Assembly: GCF_000012305.1 (NCBI RefSeq)
Contig: NC_007204.1
Location: forward strand, 1,116,001 to 1,180,000
DNA length: 64,000 nucleotides
From: Psychrobacter arcticus 273-4
GTDB lineage: Bacteria; Pseudomonadota; Gammaproteobacteria; Pseudomonadales; Moraxellaceae
Direction of reading: 5' to 3'
Within the stretch, counting starts at the first letter, position 1. Each line of letters begins with the position of its first letter. The position numbers and the translations under genes were made by a program. The notes beneath the pieces were generated by a model, which saw only the letters and a list, made by a program, of their open reading frames with translations, was not told where the DNA came from and did no database searches. Below, piece after piece: positions 8,978-17,426 of this stretch.

Positions 8978-9808
8978 ATGAAGCAGCCGAATACCGAAGC
9001 CGTTACTCATTTGCGTAACCGCATTCATATTATTATTGAAGGCACAGATACTCGTTTGGGTAAGCTGTTTGATATTGTATTGTTGATCGCGATTTTGGCC
9101 AGTGTGGCGGTCGTGATGCTCGATAGTGTGCTCTATATGCGCTTGCAGTATGGCATGCTATTTTTGTATGCAGAATGGTTTTTTACTATTTTGTTTACGA
9201 TTGAGTATATGCTCAGGTTATTCTCAGCACCCAATCGCTTCCGTTATGTATTTAGTTTTTTTGGAATAGTGGATTTATTGTCCGTATTGCCAAGCTACTT
9301 AAGCTTAATGTTTGTGGGCGTACAGTACTTACTCGTCATTCGTATCTTACGTATTTTGCGTATCTTTCGGGTACTTAAGCTTGAAGCCTACATGCAACAA
9401 GCAGGGTTTTTGGCGTCTGCGCTTAAAACCAGTCAGCAAAAAATCACCGTCTTTTTCTTGTCACTGGTCTTACTGGTCACCATTTTTGGCTCGATTGTTT
9501 ATGTCGTAGAAGGACCAGAAAATGGCTTTACCAGTATTCCGCAGTCTATCTACTGGGCAGTTGTCACTCTGACGACGGTCGGCTACGGCGATATGTCACC
9601 AAAAACGCCATTGGGACAAGCTATTGCAACGATGGTCATGATTACAGGTTACTCAATCATTGCTGTACCGACAGGGATTTTCACCTCAGAGCTTGCCCGT
9701 AATATGCGCCCGCAGCTCAATCCTGTCACTTGTCCGAACTGTGGTAAATTTGGTCATGCAGTCGGTGCAGAGTTTTGTGACCGCTGTGGACATGCCTTGC
9801 ATGTATAA
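8978..9808 (+). CDS. Voltage-gated K+ channel-like ion transporter with C-terminal zinc ribbon
   Basis: This 276-aa protein has a six-helix ion-transport domain. The S4-like helix shows regular arginines (RILRILRIFRVLKL). A pore loop carries the selectivity signature TTVGYGD at about residues 198-204, which indicates potassium selectivity. The last 25 residues are unusual: CPNCGKFGHAVGAEFCDRCG forms two CxxC knuckles of a zinc ribbon on the cytoplasmic side after S6. It is divergent from yebC. The start codon lacks an obvious ribosome site. Family assignment is firm; gating and the role of the zinc ribbon are unknown. Confidence 0.92.
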   Translation: MKQPNTEAVTHLRNRIHIIIEGTDTRLGKLFDIVLLIAILASVAVVMLDSVLYMRLQYGMLFLYAEWFFTILFTIEYMLRLFSAPNRFRYVFSFFGIVDLLSVLPSYLSLMFVGVQYLLVIRILRILRIFRVLKLEAYMQQAGFLASALKTSQQKITVFFLSLVLLVTIFGSIVYVVEGPENGFTSIPQSIYWAVVTLTTVGYGDMSPKTPLGQAIATMVMITGYSIIAVPTGIFTSELARNMRPQLNPVTCPNCGKFGHAVGAEFCDRCGHALHV

Positions 9809-9867
9809 CCAATACTGAAACTTGTCCTATATATTTATAGCCATTTAACGCTCTAAAATTCAATGCT

Positions 9868-11181
9868 TTAAAAATCTATATATTCATGCACCAGTGGTGA
9901 TAAATCTATCGTCACTCCTAGATGGACTAGGTTCCAGTATTGCCCTGATATCGTGCGATCAAGCATCATTGTAGAGGCTGATGGCTGAAACTGCCCAAAG
10001 TATTTCAAAGAAGTACGCATCTGGGCAATGGCTTCATGATGGGTTTGACTGCTTGCAAAATCAAAAGTACCGTCTTGATAGGGTTTGATAGATAAGGGTT
10101 TCAGCCCAATCTCTAGCCATTTTCCATAAAAATCGCCAGGTATGGTTTTATTGTCCTCACGGCGTATGTCAAGAGCGACTAAATCCTGCTCAAGGGCGGT
10201 GACATCGCCTTTTAAAGCGTGCTTGGCAAATCGGCGAAACAATTGCACTTCGCTGTCACTATAGCTTCGAATCCCACCAAAATCATAGGCAACCACACTG
10301 CCATCAGGGCGGAACGCGAAGTTGCCCGGGTGAGGATCGCAGTGCATTCGATATAACCCAAACAGCTGCCCTGCGGTAAAATGAAACAGGCGCACTGCAA
10401 TTTTCTGCTTAATGTCATTATCCCACGTTGCTGCCACTGTCAGCGTTTCGCCACTTTCTTCTGTCAAGGTTAAGATTCTTTTGGAAGAGTGGCTGCTAAT
10501 CACTTTTGGGATAATAAGGCCTGTATCTTCGGCATGAAAAGCGCCGAATACCCGCAGATTATGCGCCTCTTTAATATAATCCAGCTCGTCATGTAAGCTT
10601 TGGCGAATCTCGTGAAACAGCTGCTCTTGCAATTGCTTACTCATATTGAGCACGCCAGCGATTTTTAGTGCCATACGCACTTGTTTTAGATCGCTATCAC
10701 AGTTTTTGTCGACATCCGGATACTGCACCTTGACCACCACCCTTTGTCCAGATGGCAAAATTGCTCGATGCACCTGTCCGATGGAAGCAGCGGCAAAAGG
10801 CACTTCTTCAAATTCAGTAAACAATTCATTAATAGGCGCTTTGAGCTCACGTTCAACTTGTGCTCGTATCTGCGCATAGGGCATTGCCGGTGCATCTTTC
10901 TGCAGCTTCTCTAGGGCGGTTGCCACTTCAGGCGGGAATACGTCTTTATATTGCGAGGCAATTTGCCCTACCTTCATGACCGCACCTTTCATCTCGCCTA
11001 AGGTTTCAGCGATTTGAATACCGACATCTTGCATCAATTCTGAGCGTGCTTGTAGGCGTTTTTCTTCGTCACTTGAGAGATGCTTTAGTGAGTTTTTAGC
11101 TGCTTTTCCGGCAATGCTTGCTGTCATACCAGCGAGTTTCATAAAGCGCGTTCCGGACGATTTTGCCATGCCTATCACCAT
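9868..11181 (-). CDS. ABC1/AarF/UbiB family atypical kinase
   Basis: This 437-aa member of the ABC1 kinase-like family has the diagnostic KxGQ motif (MKVGQIASQYKDVFPPE), the nucleotide-binding lysine in VVVKVQYPDV, and the catalytic region CDPHPGNFAF followed by YDFGG. Family members support ubiquinone biosynthesis or other lipid/isoprenoid functions, usually near the membrane. The chromosomal ubiB that sits with ubiE/ubiJ is normally a longer protein with C-terminal membrane helices, which are missing here, so this is probably a paralogue. An alternative ATG lies 12 bases downstream (11169), and neither start has a strong ribosome site. Confidence 0.88.
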   Translation of the reverse strand: MVIGMAKSSGTRFMKLAGMTASIAGKAAKNSLKHLSSDEEKRLQARSELMQDVGIQIAETLGEMKGAVMKVGQIASQYKDVFPPEVATALEKLQKDAPAMPYAQIRAQVERELKAPINELFTEFEEVPFAAASIGQVHRAILPSGQRVVVKVQYPDVDKNCDSDLKQVRMALKIAGVLNMSKQLQEQLFHEIRQSLHDELDYIKEAHNLRVFGAFHAEDTGLIIPKVISSHSSKRILTLTEESGETLTVAATWDNDIKQKIAVRLFHFTAGQLFGLYRMHCDPHPGNFAFRPDGSVVAYDFGGIRSYSDSEVQLFRRFAKHALKGDVTALEQDLVALDIRREDNKTIPGDFYGKWLEIGLKPLSIKPYQDGTFDFASSQTHHEAIAQMRTSLKYFGQFQPSASTMMLDRTISGQYWNLVHLGVTIDLSPLVHEYIDF

Positions 11182-11347
11182 ATAGTGGGTTGTTTACTAA
11201 ACCTTAATATTATTATTTTAATCAAATGAATGCTGTTTAACTACTGTGCCAAAAGTATCGCAATGACGGTTTTTGTACTATTTGCCGCAGTAATTTTTAT
11301 CATATTTTTAGTAGTATTGTTCAGATAAAAATCTGAACGCCAACAAA

Positions 11348-11884
11348 TTACTTATTCAATGTTATTGCATAAGTATGGGTCAGCCAATAATCTAATGCCA
11401 TATGATAGCCCAAATGCCCTAGACCACAAATTACGCCAACCGCCACATCGCATAGATAAGAATGTTCGCGGAACGACTCGCGTGCGTGGACGTTAGATAA
11501 ATGCACCTCAATAAAGGGCTTTTGGGTAGCTAATAGCGCGTCGCGTATCGCAACAGAGGTATGAGTAAAGGCAGCAGGGTTAATAATTATTGCATCGACC
11601 TGCACACTTGCTTCTGCTAATAGACCGTAATGCTGAATATCATCGACCAGTTTGCCTTCGTGATTAGACTGTATGCAAATCAGCTCAATACCATGTGCCG
11701 CCGCGCGCTCGGTTAAGGCACTTTCAATATCAGCAAGCGTCATATGACCATAAATATCAGGCTCACGTTTGCCTAATAAATTTAGATTCACACCATTAAT
11801 CAATAATAATTTATGAGTAAGGGTTTTATTGGCTTTTTGATGGGACGCACTGGTGGTCGTTGCTGATTGAGATGAGGTGGTCAT
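11348..11884 (-). CDS. aroQ: 3-dehydroquinate dehydratase, type II
   Basis: AroQ dehydrates 3-dehydroquinate to 3-dehydroshikimate in the shikimate pathway. Visible motifs are [20 protein letters not shown] (catalytic Tyr in the lid loop), [29 protein letters not shown] and [17 protein letters not shown] (catalytic His). The frame opens at a TTG (11905), but the ATG at 11884 is more likely, giving 178 aa. This still leaves a Ser/Thr-rich N-terminal extension of about 28 residues compared with the usual 150-aa enzyme. Confidence 0.94.
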   Translation of the reverse strand: MTTSSQSATTTSASHQKANKTLTHKLLLINGVNLNLLGKREPDIYGHMTLADIESALTERAAAHGIELICIQSNHEGKLVDDIQHYGLLAEASVQVDAIIINPAAFTHTSVAIRDALLATQKPFIEVHLSNVHARESFREHSYLCDVAVGVICGLGHLGYHMALDYWLTHTYAITLNK

Positions 11885-12370
11885 AATAGTCTCTATAAGT
11901 AGCAATGAATATTTTTCTATAAATTATTGGTGAGTATAAGCGTACTACAATAACAGGTTTTAGAAAACATGGCGCTCTCTATCCCTTTATATTAACAGCT
12001 TGCGAGATAACTTATAAAAAATAATTCTAAAAAATAGTCCAAGTGATAAAAATCATGTTAAAAGCCTTTGTGTTGCTAAAAACCCGTGTTATGATATTTT
12101 TTACACAATAAACATTACATATTTATTGCTAATTTTAGTTTAGCTGATTATTAACGCTTTTTTAGTAAAGTGGTGTTAGTTTCTGCCAAAGACTAGAAAC
12201 AGTAAAATGACTATATGCTAAATACTAAAAGTCAGTATAAAGCTTTTATATTTCACTAATACTATATTGGATAGTCACTCTTAAATTTTGATTTCATAAT
12301 TTTAGTACCCGTTTATATGCAATGATGCAAAGGAATTTGGGACTAAGTACACTTTTTAGGAAGTAATATT
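11885..12370. other. Divergent spacer aroQ / cspA with long csp leader
   Basis: This very AT-rich spacer of about 485 bp has no open frame. The part nearest cspA is likely to be the long structured 5' untranslated leader typical of cold-shock genes. A ribosome site (AGGAAGT) precedes the cspA ATG. I cannot place the transcription start or a cold-box with confidence. Confidence 0.45.
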
Positions 12371-12586
12371 ATGTCAGCTCGTGAGCAAGGTATCGTTAAG
12401 TGGTTTAATGACTCAAAAGGCTTTGGTTTCATTCAACGTGATAGCGGAGAAGATATTTTTGTGCATTTCCGCGCGATCCAAGGTGATGGTTATCGCTCTC
12501 TAAAAGACGGCGAAAAAGTTGAGTTCAGTGTGGTAGAAGGTGATAAAGGTCTACAAGCTGAAGAAGTCAGAAGAGTAGAAGAGTAA
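12371..12586 (+). CDS. Cold-shock protein, CspA family
   Basis: This 71-aa single cold-shock domain has both RNA-binding motifs intact: RNP1 (KGFGFI) and RNP2 (DIFVHF). The start [15 protein letters not shown] and the end AEEVRRV are standard. It binds single-stranded RNA/DNA and acts as an RNA chaperone. The long AT-rich leader upstream is consistent with temperature-dependent control. The DEAD-box helicase that follows, about 220 bp downstream, is a plausible functional partner at low temperature, though the spacing suggests a separate promoter. Confidence 0.95.
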   Translation: MSAREQGIVKWFNDSKGFGFIQRDSGEDIFVHFRAIQGDGYRSLKDGEKVEFSVVEGDKGLQAEEVRRVEE

Positions 12587-12843
12587 TCGCGACAGTCATT
12601 CGTGCAGTTTAGCTATAATATCTGTACAAACTACTGATATACTACTGAGTCAAGCCCGTCCTGTCTTACTTATGTTGAGTTTAAAACAGCATATTTGGTA
12701 AGTATTGACATAGTGCTTGGCTTTTTTATGTTTATTAGTTTTATAGGGCTTGCCTGCTGGCTAATGGTCGATATAAACCGTTAAGCCTTATAGCCTCTCA
12801 TTTATTGATGATACACAAACGGTTTATACAAAAGGATATTTTT

Positions 12844-13998
12844 TTGAGTAACTTTACGACGTTTACGGATTTGCCACTTTCAGCAGCGACCTTGCGTGCA
12901 GTAAGTGACTTAGGTTTTACTGAATTAACGCCGATTCAAGCAAAAATACTGCCGCATACATTGGCAAATCAAGATGCGATCGGACAGGCACAGACGGGTA
13001 CGGGCAAGACGGCCACATTTCTATTGACTATTATGGAGGCGTTACTTAAGCGTCCGTTTGCCGCTGATGAAGAGCGTCATTTAGGTGAGCCACGTGCCGT
13101 CGTCATGGCACCAACCCGTGAGCTTGCTCAGCAAATATTTGATGATTGTATCGCCTTGAATAAATATACCTCTTTGCATAGCGTTTGCATTATGGGTGGT
13201 ACCAATTATGAAACCCAGCAGCATGAGCTTGAGCGCCAGTATGTCGATATCTTGATTGCTACGCCTGGTCGTTTGATTGATTTGATGCACAAAGGCATGG
13301 TCTATCTGGATCGAGTAGAGGTGCTAGTATTAGACGAAGCAGACCGCATGCTCGATATGGGATTTATACCTGATATCAAGCGTTTGGTTGGTCGTATGCC
13401 GCCCAATACCGATCGTCAAAGTTTGTTGTTTTCTGCTACCTTTAACCAAGATGTAATGGGTCTGGCATATCGCTGGTTACATGAACCAGCATTTGTTGAG
13501 ATTGAACCTGAGCATAAAACCAGTGAATTGGTAGACCAGCATTTTTATCTCTTAACCGAAGATCAAAAACTAGAAGCGGTCGAGCGTATCATCACCGATA
13601 CAACGGTAGAAAAAGTAATCATCTTCGCCAATCGTAAAGATCAAGTAAAGCGTCTATATCATAAGCTGCGTCAGGGACACAAAATCGTCATGTTATCGGG
13701 CGATGTGATTCAGCAAAAACGCGAAAAGTACTTGCAACGCTTCAAAGACGGGCATGCCTCTGTTTTGGTCGCGACTGATGTGGCAGGACGCGGTATTCAT
13801 GTTGATGATGTCAGCCATGTGATTAATTATACCTTGCCAGATCAGCCAGATGATTATGTACACCGCATTGGTCGTACTGGACGCGCTGGGAAAACCGGTA
13901 TTAGTATTAGCTTTGTCAGTGAAGATGATGCTTTTAATATACCGGCATTAGAGAAGCATTTAGATACTAAATTTAAGCTTGAGCAGTGGCAGCCTTAA
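12844..13998 (+). CDS. DEAD-box RNA helicase (RhlB/RhlE-like)
   Basis: This ATP-dependent RNA helicase carries all core motifs: Q motif (FTELTPIQ), Walker A (AQTGTGKT), PTRELAQQI, TPGRLIDL, DEAD, SATF, the VATDVAGRG motif and HRIGRTGRAG. The frame extends to an ATG at 12805. The likelier start is TTG at 12844, because AAGGA lies seven bases before it and the protein then begins at SNFTTFTDLPLS as in relatives. This gives 384 aa. The lack of a long C-terminal extension fits RhlB-type enzymes. IS982 copy 2 lies just past the stop. Confidence 0.92.
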   Translation: MSNFTTFTDLPLSAATLRAVSDLGFTELTPIQAKILPHTLANQDAIGQAQTGTGKTATFLLTIMEALLKRPFAADEERHLGEPRAVVMAPTRELAQQIFDDCIALNKYTSLHSVCIMGGTNYETQQHELERQYVDILIATPGRLIDLMHKGMVYLDRVEVLVLDEADRMLDMGFIPDIKRLVGRMPPNTDRQSLLFSATFNQDVMGLAYRWLHEPAFVEIEPEHKTSELVDQHFYLLTEDQKLEAVERIITDTTVEKVIIFANRKDQVKRLYHKLRQGHKIVMLSGDVIQQKREKYLQRFKDGHASVLVATDVAGRGIHVDDVSHVINYTLPDQPDDYVHRIGRTGRAGKTGISISFVSEDDAFNIPALEKHLDTKFKLEQWQP

Positions 13999-14039
13999 TA
14001 AGCTAACGTTTAGAATCTAAGTAAGATTTTATTAATTAA

Positions 14040-15019
14040 ACCCCACTCTCAACTTGAAATAAGCAATTCAAACTGAAGTGGCGGGTTACCAAGTTTTTTG
14101 TTGAGTACAAAGCATAGATTATGTGACAGAATTTTACGAATCAATCGATGAGACAAATGCCATAAATCTCTTGCTCGTACCCTTTGTATATTAAATCGTT
14201 CTGATAGCTGACCAATGACTGTTTCAACGATACGGCGGGCTTTCATTAGCCGTTTTACCACAGGTTTGGGTCTATCCTCTTTCATGTTAGCTCTGAGTGG
14301 CGTTTGTAAATCCACTCCTTGAGCGTCGTAGTACTGAGTGAGACTAGGGCTGATATACCCTTTATCAGCGCCGAGCAAACCATAGATATTGTCAGTAATA
14401 TCAGGCGCAACCGCTCTTTCATCAACATTGGCAGGAGCAAAGGTAAAGCCTTTAATCATGCCCGATAAGTTAACAAGCAAATGTCCTTCAAAGCCATAGT
14501 ACCTCTCTTGCTTAGCCGCACAGTAGCTAAAAGCCGCTAAGTCTTGATAGTTTTTATGCCGATAAGCGCGTCCATAATGACAGACGGGTATCGGAAAACC
14601 ATCCATAAAATGGATGTTGTCACGGCCCTCAAGTTGACTGACGTTATCTTGTATCCGCTGTTTGACTTGCCACAGATTCGCGCAATGCTTTGCGAAGTTA
14701 GGATATGAGCCTATGGCTGGAAACCAGGCTTGCCAGTGCTGGGTAAAATATTGCCAAATCTGTTTGTCTTGATCAAGGTTTAAAAATTCACCGACCAGTT
14801 CCATGCAAATGATCTCAGGATCACTCAGCTTTGGCGCGTAACCTGCACCTCGCAAGGGTTCAGTAACGACTATTTTGTAATATTGCTCTACCATTAAATA
14901 GATATTGATGATAAATTCGTCTATGGGCATCTCATGACTCCGTTGTATTCTTGGTCGAAAACAATAGATTAGTGAGATGCTCTTCTTTTTTCAATCACTT
15001 TCGAAGTTGAGAGTGGGGT
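14040..15019 (-). mobile_element. IS982-family insertion sequence, copy 2 (980 bp)
   Basis: The length and terminal 16-bp inverted repeats (14040-14055, 15004-15019) match the copy at 3049-4028, but the element is inverted. The flanking heptamers TAATTAA (left) and TATTTAA (right) differ at one base, so the target duplication is slightly degraded or the ends have recombined. It separates the helicase stop from its terminator at 15051. Confidence 0.94.
14049..14930 (-). CDS. IS982-family transposase (copy 2)
   Basis: This 293-aa DDE transposase is identical in sequence to the protein at 3138-4019 and has the same catalytic residues (FMDGFP, GADKGY, RIVETVIGQ). Both genes are intact, so either could drive further transposition. 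Confidence 0.95.
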   Translation of the reverse strand: MPIDEFIINIYLMVEQYYKIVVTEPLRGAGYAPKLSDPEIICMELVGEFLNLDQDKQIWQYFTQHWQAWFPAIGSYPNFAKHCANLWQVKQRIQDNVSQLEGRDNIHFMDGFPIPVCHYGRAYRHKNYQDLAAFSYCAAKQERYYGFEGHLLVNLSGMIKGFTFAPANVDERAVAPDITDNIYGLLGADKGYISPSLTQYYDAQGVDLQTPLRANMKEDRPKPVVKRLMKARRIVETVIGQLSERFNIQRVRARDLWHLSHRLIRKILSHNLCFVLNKKLGNPPLQFELLISS

Positions 15020-15050
15020 TATTTAAGCTCTAAAGTTGTTAAATAACAAG

Positions 15051-15079
15051 AAAGCCCTTAATCATTTATTAAGGGCTTT
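15051..15079. terminator. Bidirectional terminator
   Basis: A perfect 12-bp stem, AAAGCCCTTAAT/ATTAAGGGCTTT, has a 5-nt loop and a T-rich tail in the plus direction. It probably served the DEAD-box helicase before IS982 copy 2 inserted, and it faces the TauE gene from the other side. Confidence 0.8.
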
Positions 15080-15118
15080 CTTATACGTCTGTTTTTAGAT
15101 GACATCAATTTGAAATCA

Positions 15119-15256
15119 TATAGTTGAAATACTTTAAAGTCGCTACCGTATTGCTGGTGTAAATTTTTTGCAGCCTCTGTCTGCGTAGGCACAGCAAGCA
15201 AGAAAAATTTGCACCAGTAGTACGTGTTGTATCGATATTACTTTTCACCGACTATA
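15119..15256 (+). repeat. 138-bp family hairpin repeat, copy 2 (form A)
   Basis: A full-length 138-bp copy, TATAGTTGAAATAC...ACCGACTATA, with the canonical core. It lies just 3' of the TauE/SafE gene. Confidence 0.92.
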
Positions 15257-15277
15257 TCAAACAGTAAATCGTTGGTG

Positions 15278-16096
15278 CTAATGCTCCATGACTGCTGAGT
15301 CATCATTCATATTGTGCATACTATGATCCATCTGGCTTATATCCTGGTGGGTAGTATCATCTGTGTCAGCCATCATCATAGTATCGACATGCGCCATGCC
15401 TTGACCACCGCCATGGTTGCCATGCATATTGGACATGGCGATAGGAATGAAAATCACGGCCAAACCAGATAATACCATCACAGCACCATTGAGCTGTCTT
15501 AAGCGAAAACGCCCAATCTTATCCCGTAACCAGCCGACGGTCTCGTGAGTAGCAACCAACATGGGTACGGTTCCTAAGCCAAAAACGAACATCAAGGCAG
15601 CACCGCTGAGTGGATTGTGCGCTACGACGGCAATCAGTAGAGCGCCATAGACCAAACCACAAGGCAAAAATCCCCATAGAAGACCGGCAGACAATGCACG
15701 TGGAAAAGTGTTTAGTGGAAATACTTTTTGACGAATAGGGCTCAGGTACTGCCAAAATCGCATGCCAAAACGCTCAAGTTTGTTTAGAAACGGTGCACCC
15801 AGCATCGTCACGCCGACAAACACCAATACCAAACCAAGCAAAATACGCGGTGTACTATTGCCTTGCATCAATGGCTGTAGTACGGCTGTGCCTATCAGGC
15901 CTGCGACCAAACCCAAAAACGTATAGCTGGCCAAGCGACCGAAATGATAGGTCGCTACCAATGCACGGCGTTTGGCAGGGCTGACATCTTTCATCGATAG
16001 ACCAAAGGCAGTCACCAAGCCACCACACATTCCTAAGCAATGCGGTGAACCAAAAAAACCCATTAATAATGCCGCAACGAGTAAAGCTGTGGTCAT
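15278..16096 (-). CDS. TauE/SafE (COG2836-type) membrane protein with metal-binding tail
   Basis: This 272-aa polytopic membrane protein begins with the family signature FGSPHCLGMCGG, which contains Cys and His residues suited to copper. Several hydrophobic helices and a conserved LLWGFLPCGLVYGAL segment follow. The last 50 residues are rich in His, Met and Asp (for example MHGNHGGGQGMAH, HSMHNM), a likely Cu-binding tail. The gene upstream in the same direction is ccoS-like, and this protein family is often found in cbb3 cytochrome oxidase assembly clusters. A role in copper delivery or maturation is therefore the best inference. Confidence 0.88.
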   Translation of the reverse strand: MTTALLVAALLMGFFGSPHCLGMCGGLVTAFGLSMKDVSPAKRRALVATYHFGRLASYTFLGLVAGLIGTAVLQPLMQGNSTPRILLGLVLVFVGVTMLGAPFLNKLERFGMRFWQYLSPIRQKVFPLNTFPRALSAGLLWGFLPCGLVYGALLIAVVAHNPLSGAALMFVFGLGTVPMLVATHETVGWLRDKIGRFRLRQLNGAVMVLSGLAVIFIPIAMSNMHGNHGGGQGMAHVDTMMMADTDDTTHQDISQMDHSMHNMNDDSAVMEH

Positions 16097-16193
16097 GGGA
16101 AGGTACTCCTAAAAATGGTAAAAGGCGTACCGACTTATTACTCTCTTATGCAGATAGAATAAGTGGGTAACGTATTAGTAAGATAGCCCAAGG

Positions 16194-16499
16194 CTATATT
16201 TTTGAGTTCTTGTCTGTATCAGAGAGAGGAGTTGCGGCAGTGTCCGCATTATTTAGCTGATTAGATTCTTTTTCAGTCGAAGTAGTATCGCTCACTTCTT
16301 TTGCTTCTTGAATAGGCGTTACATTTTCCTGAGCTTGTATGACTTGTCGACGCTCCTGACGATCGTCTAAGATAATACGCTGTGATGCATTATCCAAATC
16401 TTCAAATTGGTTGGATTTTACCGCATAACGTACTGCCCAAATCGCTACCACAAACAGCATGAGACTTAATGGAATTAATAAAAATATACTGAGCATGGC
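16194..16499 (-). CDS. ccoS: cbb3-type cytochrome oxidase assembly protein CcoS
   Basis: The single N-terminal membrane helix and the sequence IFLLIPLSLMLFVVAIWAV...AVKSNQFEDLD match CcoS, the small protein needed for cofactor insertion into cbb3 oxidase. The frame opens at a TTG at 16544. The ATG at 16499 gives the standard CcoS beginning and about 101 aa. The C-terminal extension (about 60 residues, Gln/Glu/Thr rich) is longer than in typical 50-70 aa members and has no recognisable domain. It precedes the TauE/SafE gene by about 100 bp on the same strand. Confidence 0.85.
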   Translation of the reverse strand, partial: AMLSIFLLIPLSLMLFVVAIWAVRYAVKSNQFEDLDNASQRIILDDRQERRQVIQAQENVTPIQEAKEVSDTTSTEKESNQLNNADTAATPLSDTDKNSKI

Positions 16500-16622
16500 A
16501 AATCTTTTTAATAGCAGTTTTTTATCATTATACACCTGATGCAAGTGTAGTGGATGAACTGTAAAGATAAATGTGGGGTAGATGCTTATGACTGTATGTT
16601 TGACAAGATTGGCTCACCAACT

Positions 16623-17426
16623 CTATTCATCAGCCGTTTTTGCTACCTTGCCTCTTGGGGTTAATAGCTGCTGCGACGTCACCTCTTTAGCTTGGCGACA
16701 ATTTGCTTGAGGACGTATCACATCACGTAAGTAAGCGGCAACTTCATAAACCGCGCGCCGTGAATGGCTTAAATTTTGTGCGGGTTCCATCCAATCACGT
16801 CTGACGGGTAAAGGGGCATTAATCGCTGTGCTATTGATGCCGTTTAACGCAAATTGTCTGCGAGCACGCGCCATATGATAACTGTCGGTAATCAGATAAA
16901 CATGATGCAGAGGGATGCGTTTTGCGGTAAAGCGGGCATTCTCGCATGTATTCATACTGGCATTTTCACTGATTAACCCATCAATACCATGCTCAATCAG
17001 CCATTGACCAAGCCAGGGGGCCTCAGCACCGCTGAGTACAATGGGCAAAGGCAGGTCATGGTAAGCTGTGGCGGCAGTGCGCGCACGATTAAGGCTATAG
17101 CGGTTGAGGATAATTTGGTTGTGATTATCATTGGTCAGACCGCCACCCAATACCAAATAAGCGGTAGGGGGAGAGCTCATTGCCGCAGGTGGCATTTTTG
17201 GCAGCGGCAGATGAGTCAATATATACACCACCGCTTGAGAAAATAGCGGCGTAAATAAACTGATCAGCACCAAAATAACCGTCGTTGCACCCAGCATAAA
17301 TGTGGCATTGATAATACGAAACAGCTTGATCATACGCTCAGCTGAACGTAAATAATGTCGCCATAGGCGATTTGACCATGACTGCTTAGACCACATGCTT
17401 ATCATATCCGATGGAGCCATCGGCAT
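16623..17426 (-). CDS. YdcF/SanA family protein (DUF218)
   Basis: This protein of up to 267 aa has N-terminal membrane-spanning sequence (FMLGATTVILVLISLFTPLF) and a DUF218 domain: LVLGGGL, LNRARTAATAYHDLPLPIVLSGAEA, ITDSYHMARARRQF. ElyC/SanA relatives affect envelope integrity; the enzymatic activity is not known. Its 5' end overlaps murB. In-frame starts at 17405 or 17396 would leave only a short overlap and are probably closer to the truth than 17426. Overlap with murB suggests translational coupling and an envelope function. Confidence 0.85.
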   Translation of the reverse strand: MPMAPSDMISMWSKQSWSNRLWRHYLRSAERMIKLFRIINATFMLGATTVILVLISLFTPLFSQAVVYILTHLPLPKMPPAAMSSPPTAYLVLGGGLTNDNHNQIILNRYSLNRARTAATAYHDLPLPIVLSGAEAPWLGQWLIEHGIDGLISENASMNTCENARFTAKRIPLHHVYLITDSYHMARARRQFALNGINSTAINAPLPVRRDWMEPAQNLSHSRRAVYEVAAYLRDVIRPQANCRQAKEVTSQQLLTPRGKVAKTADE

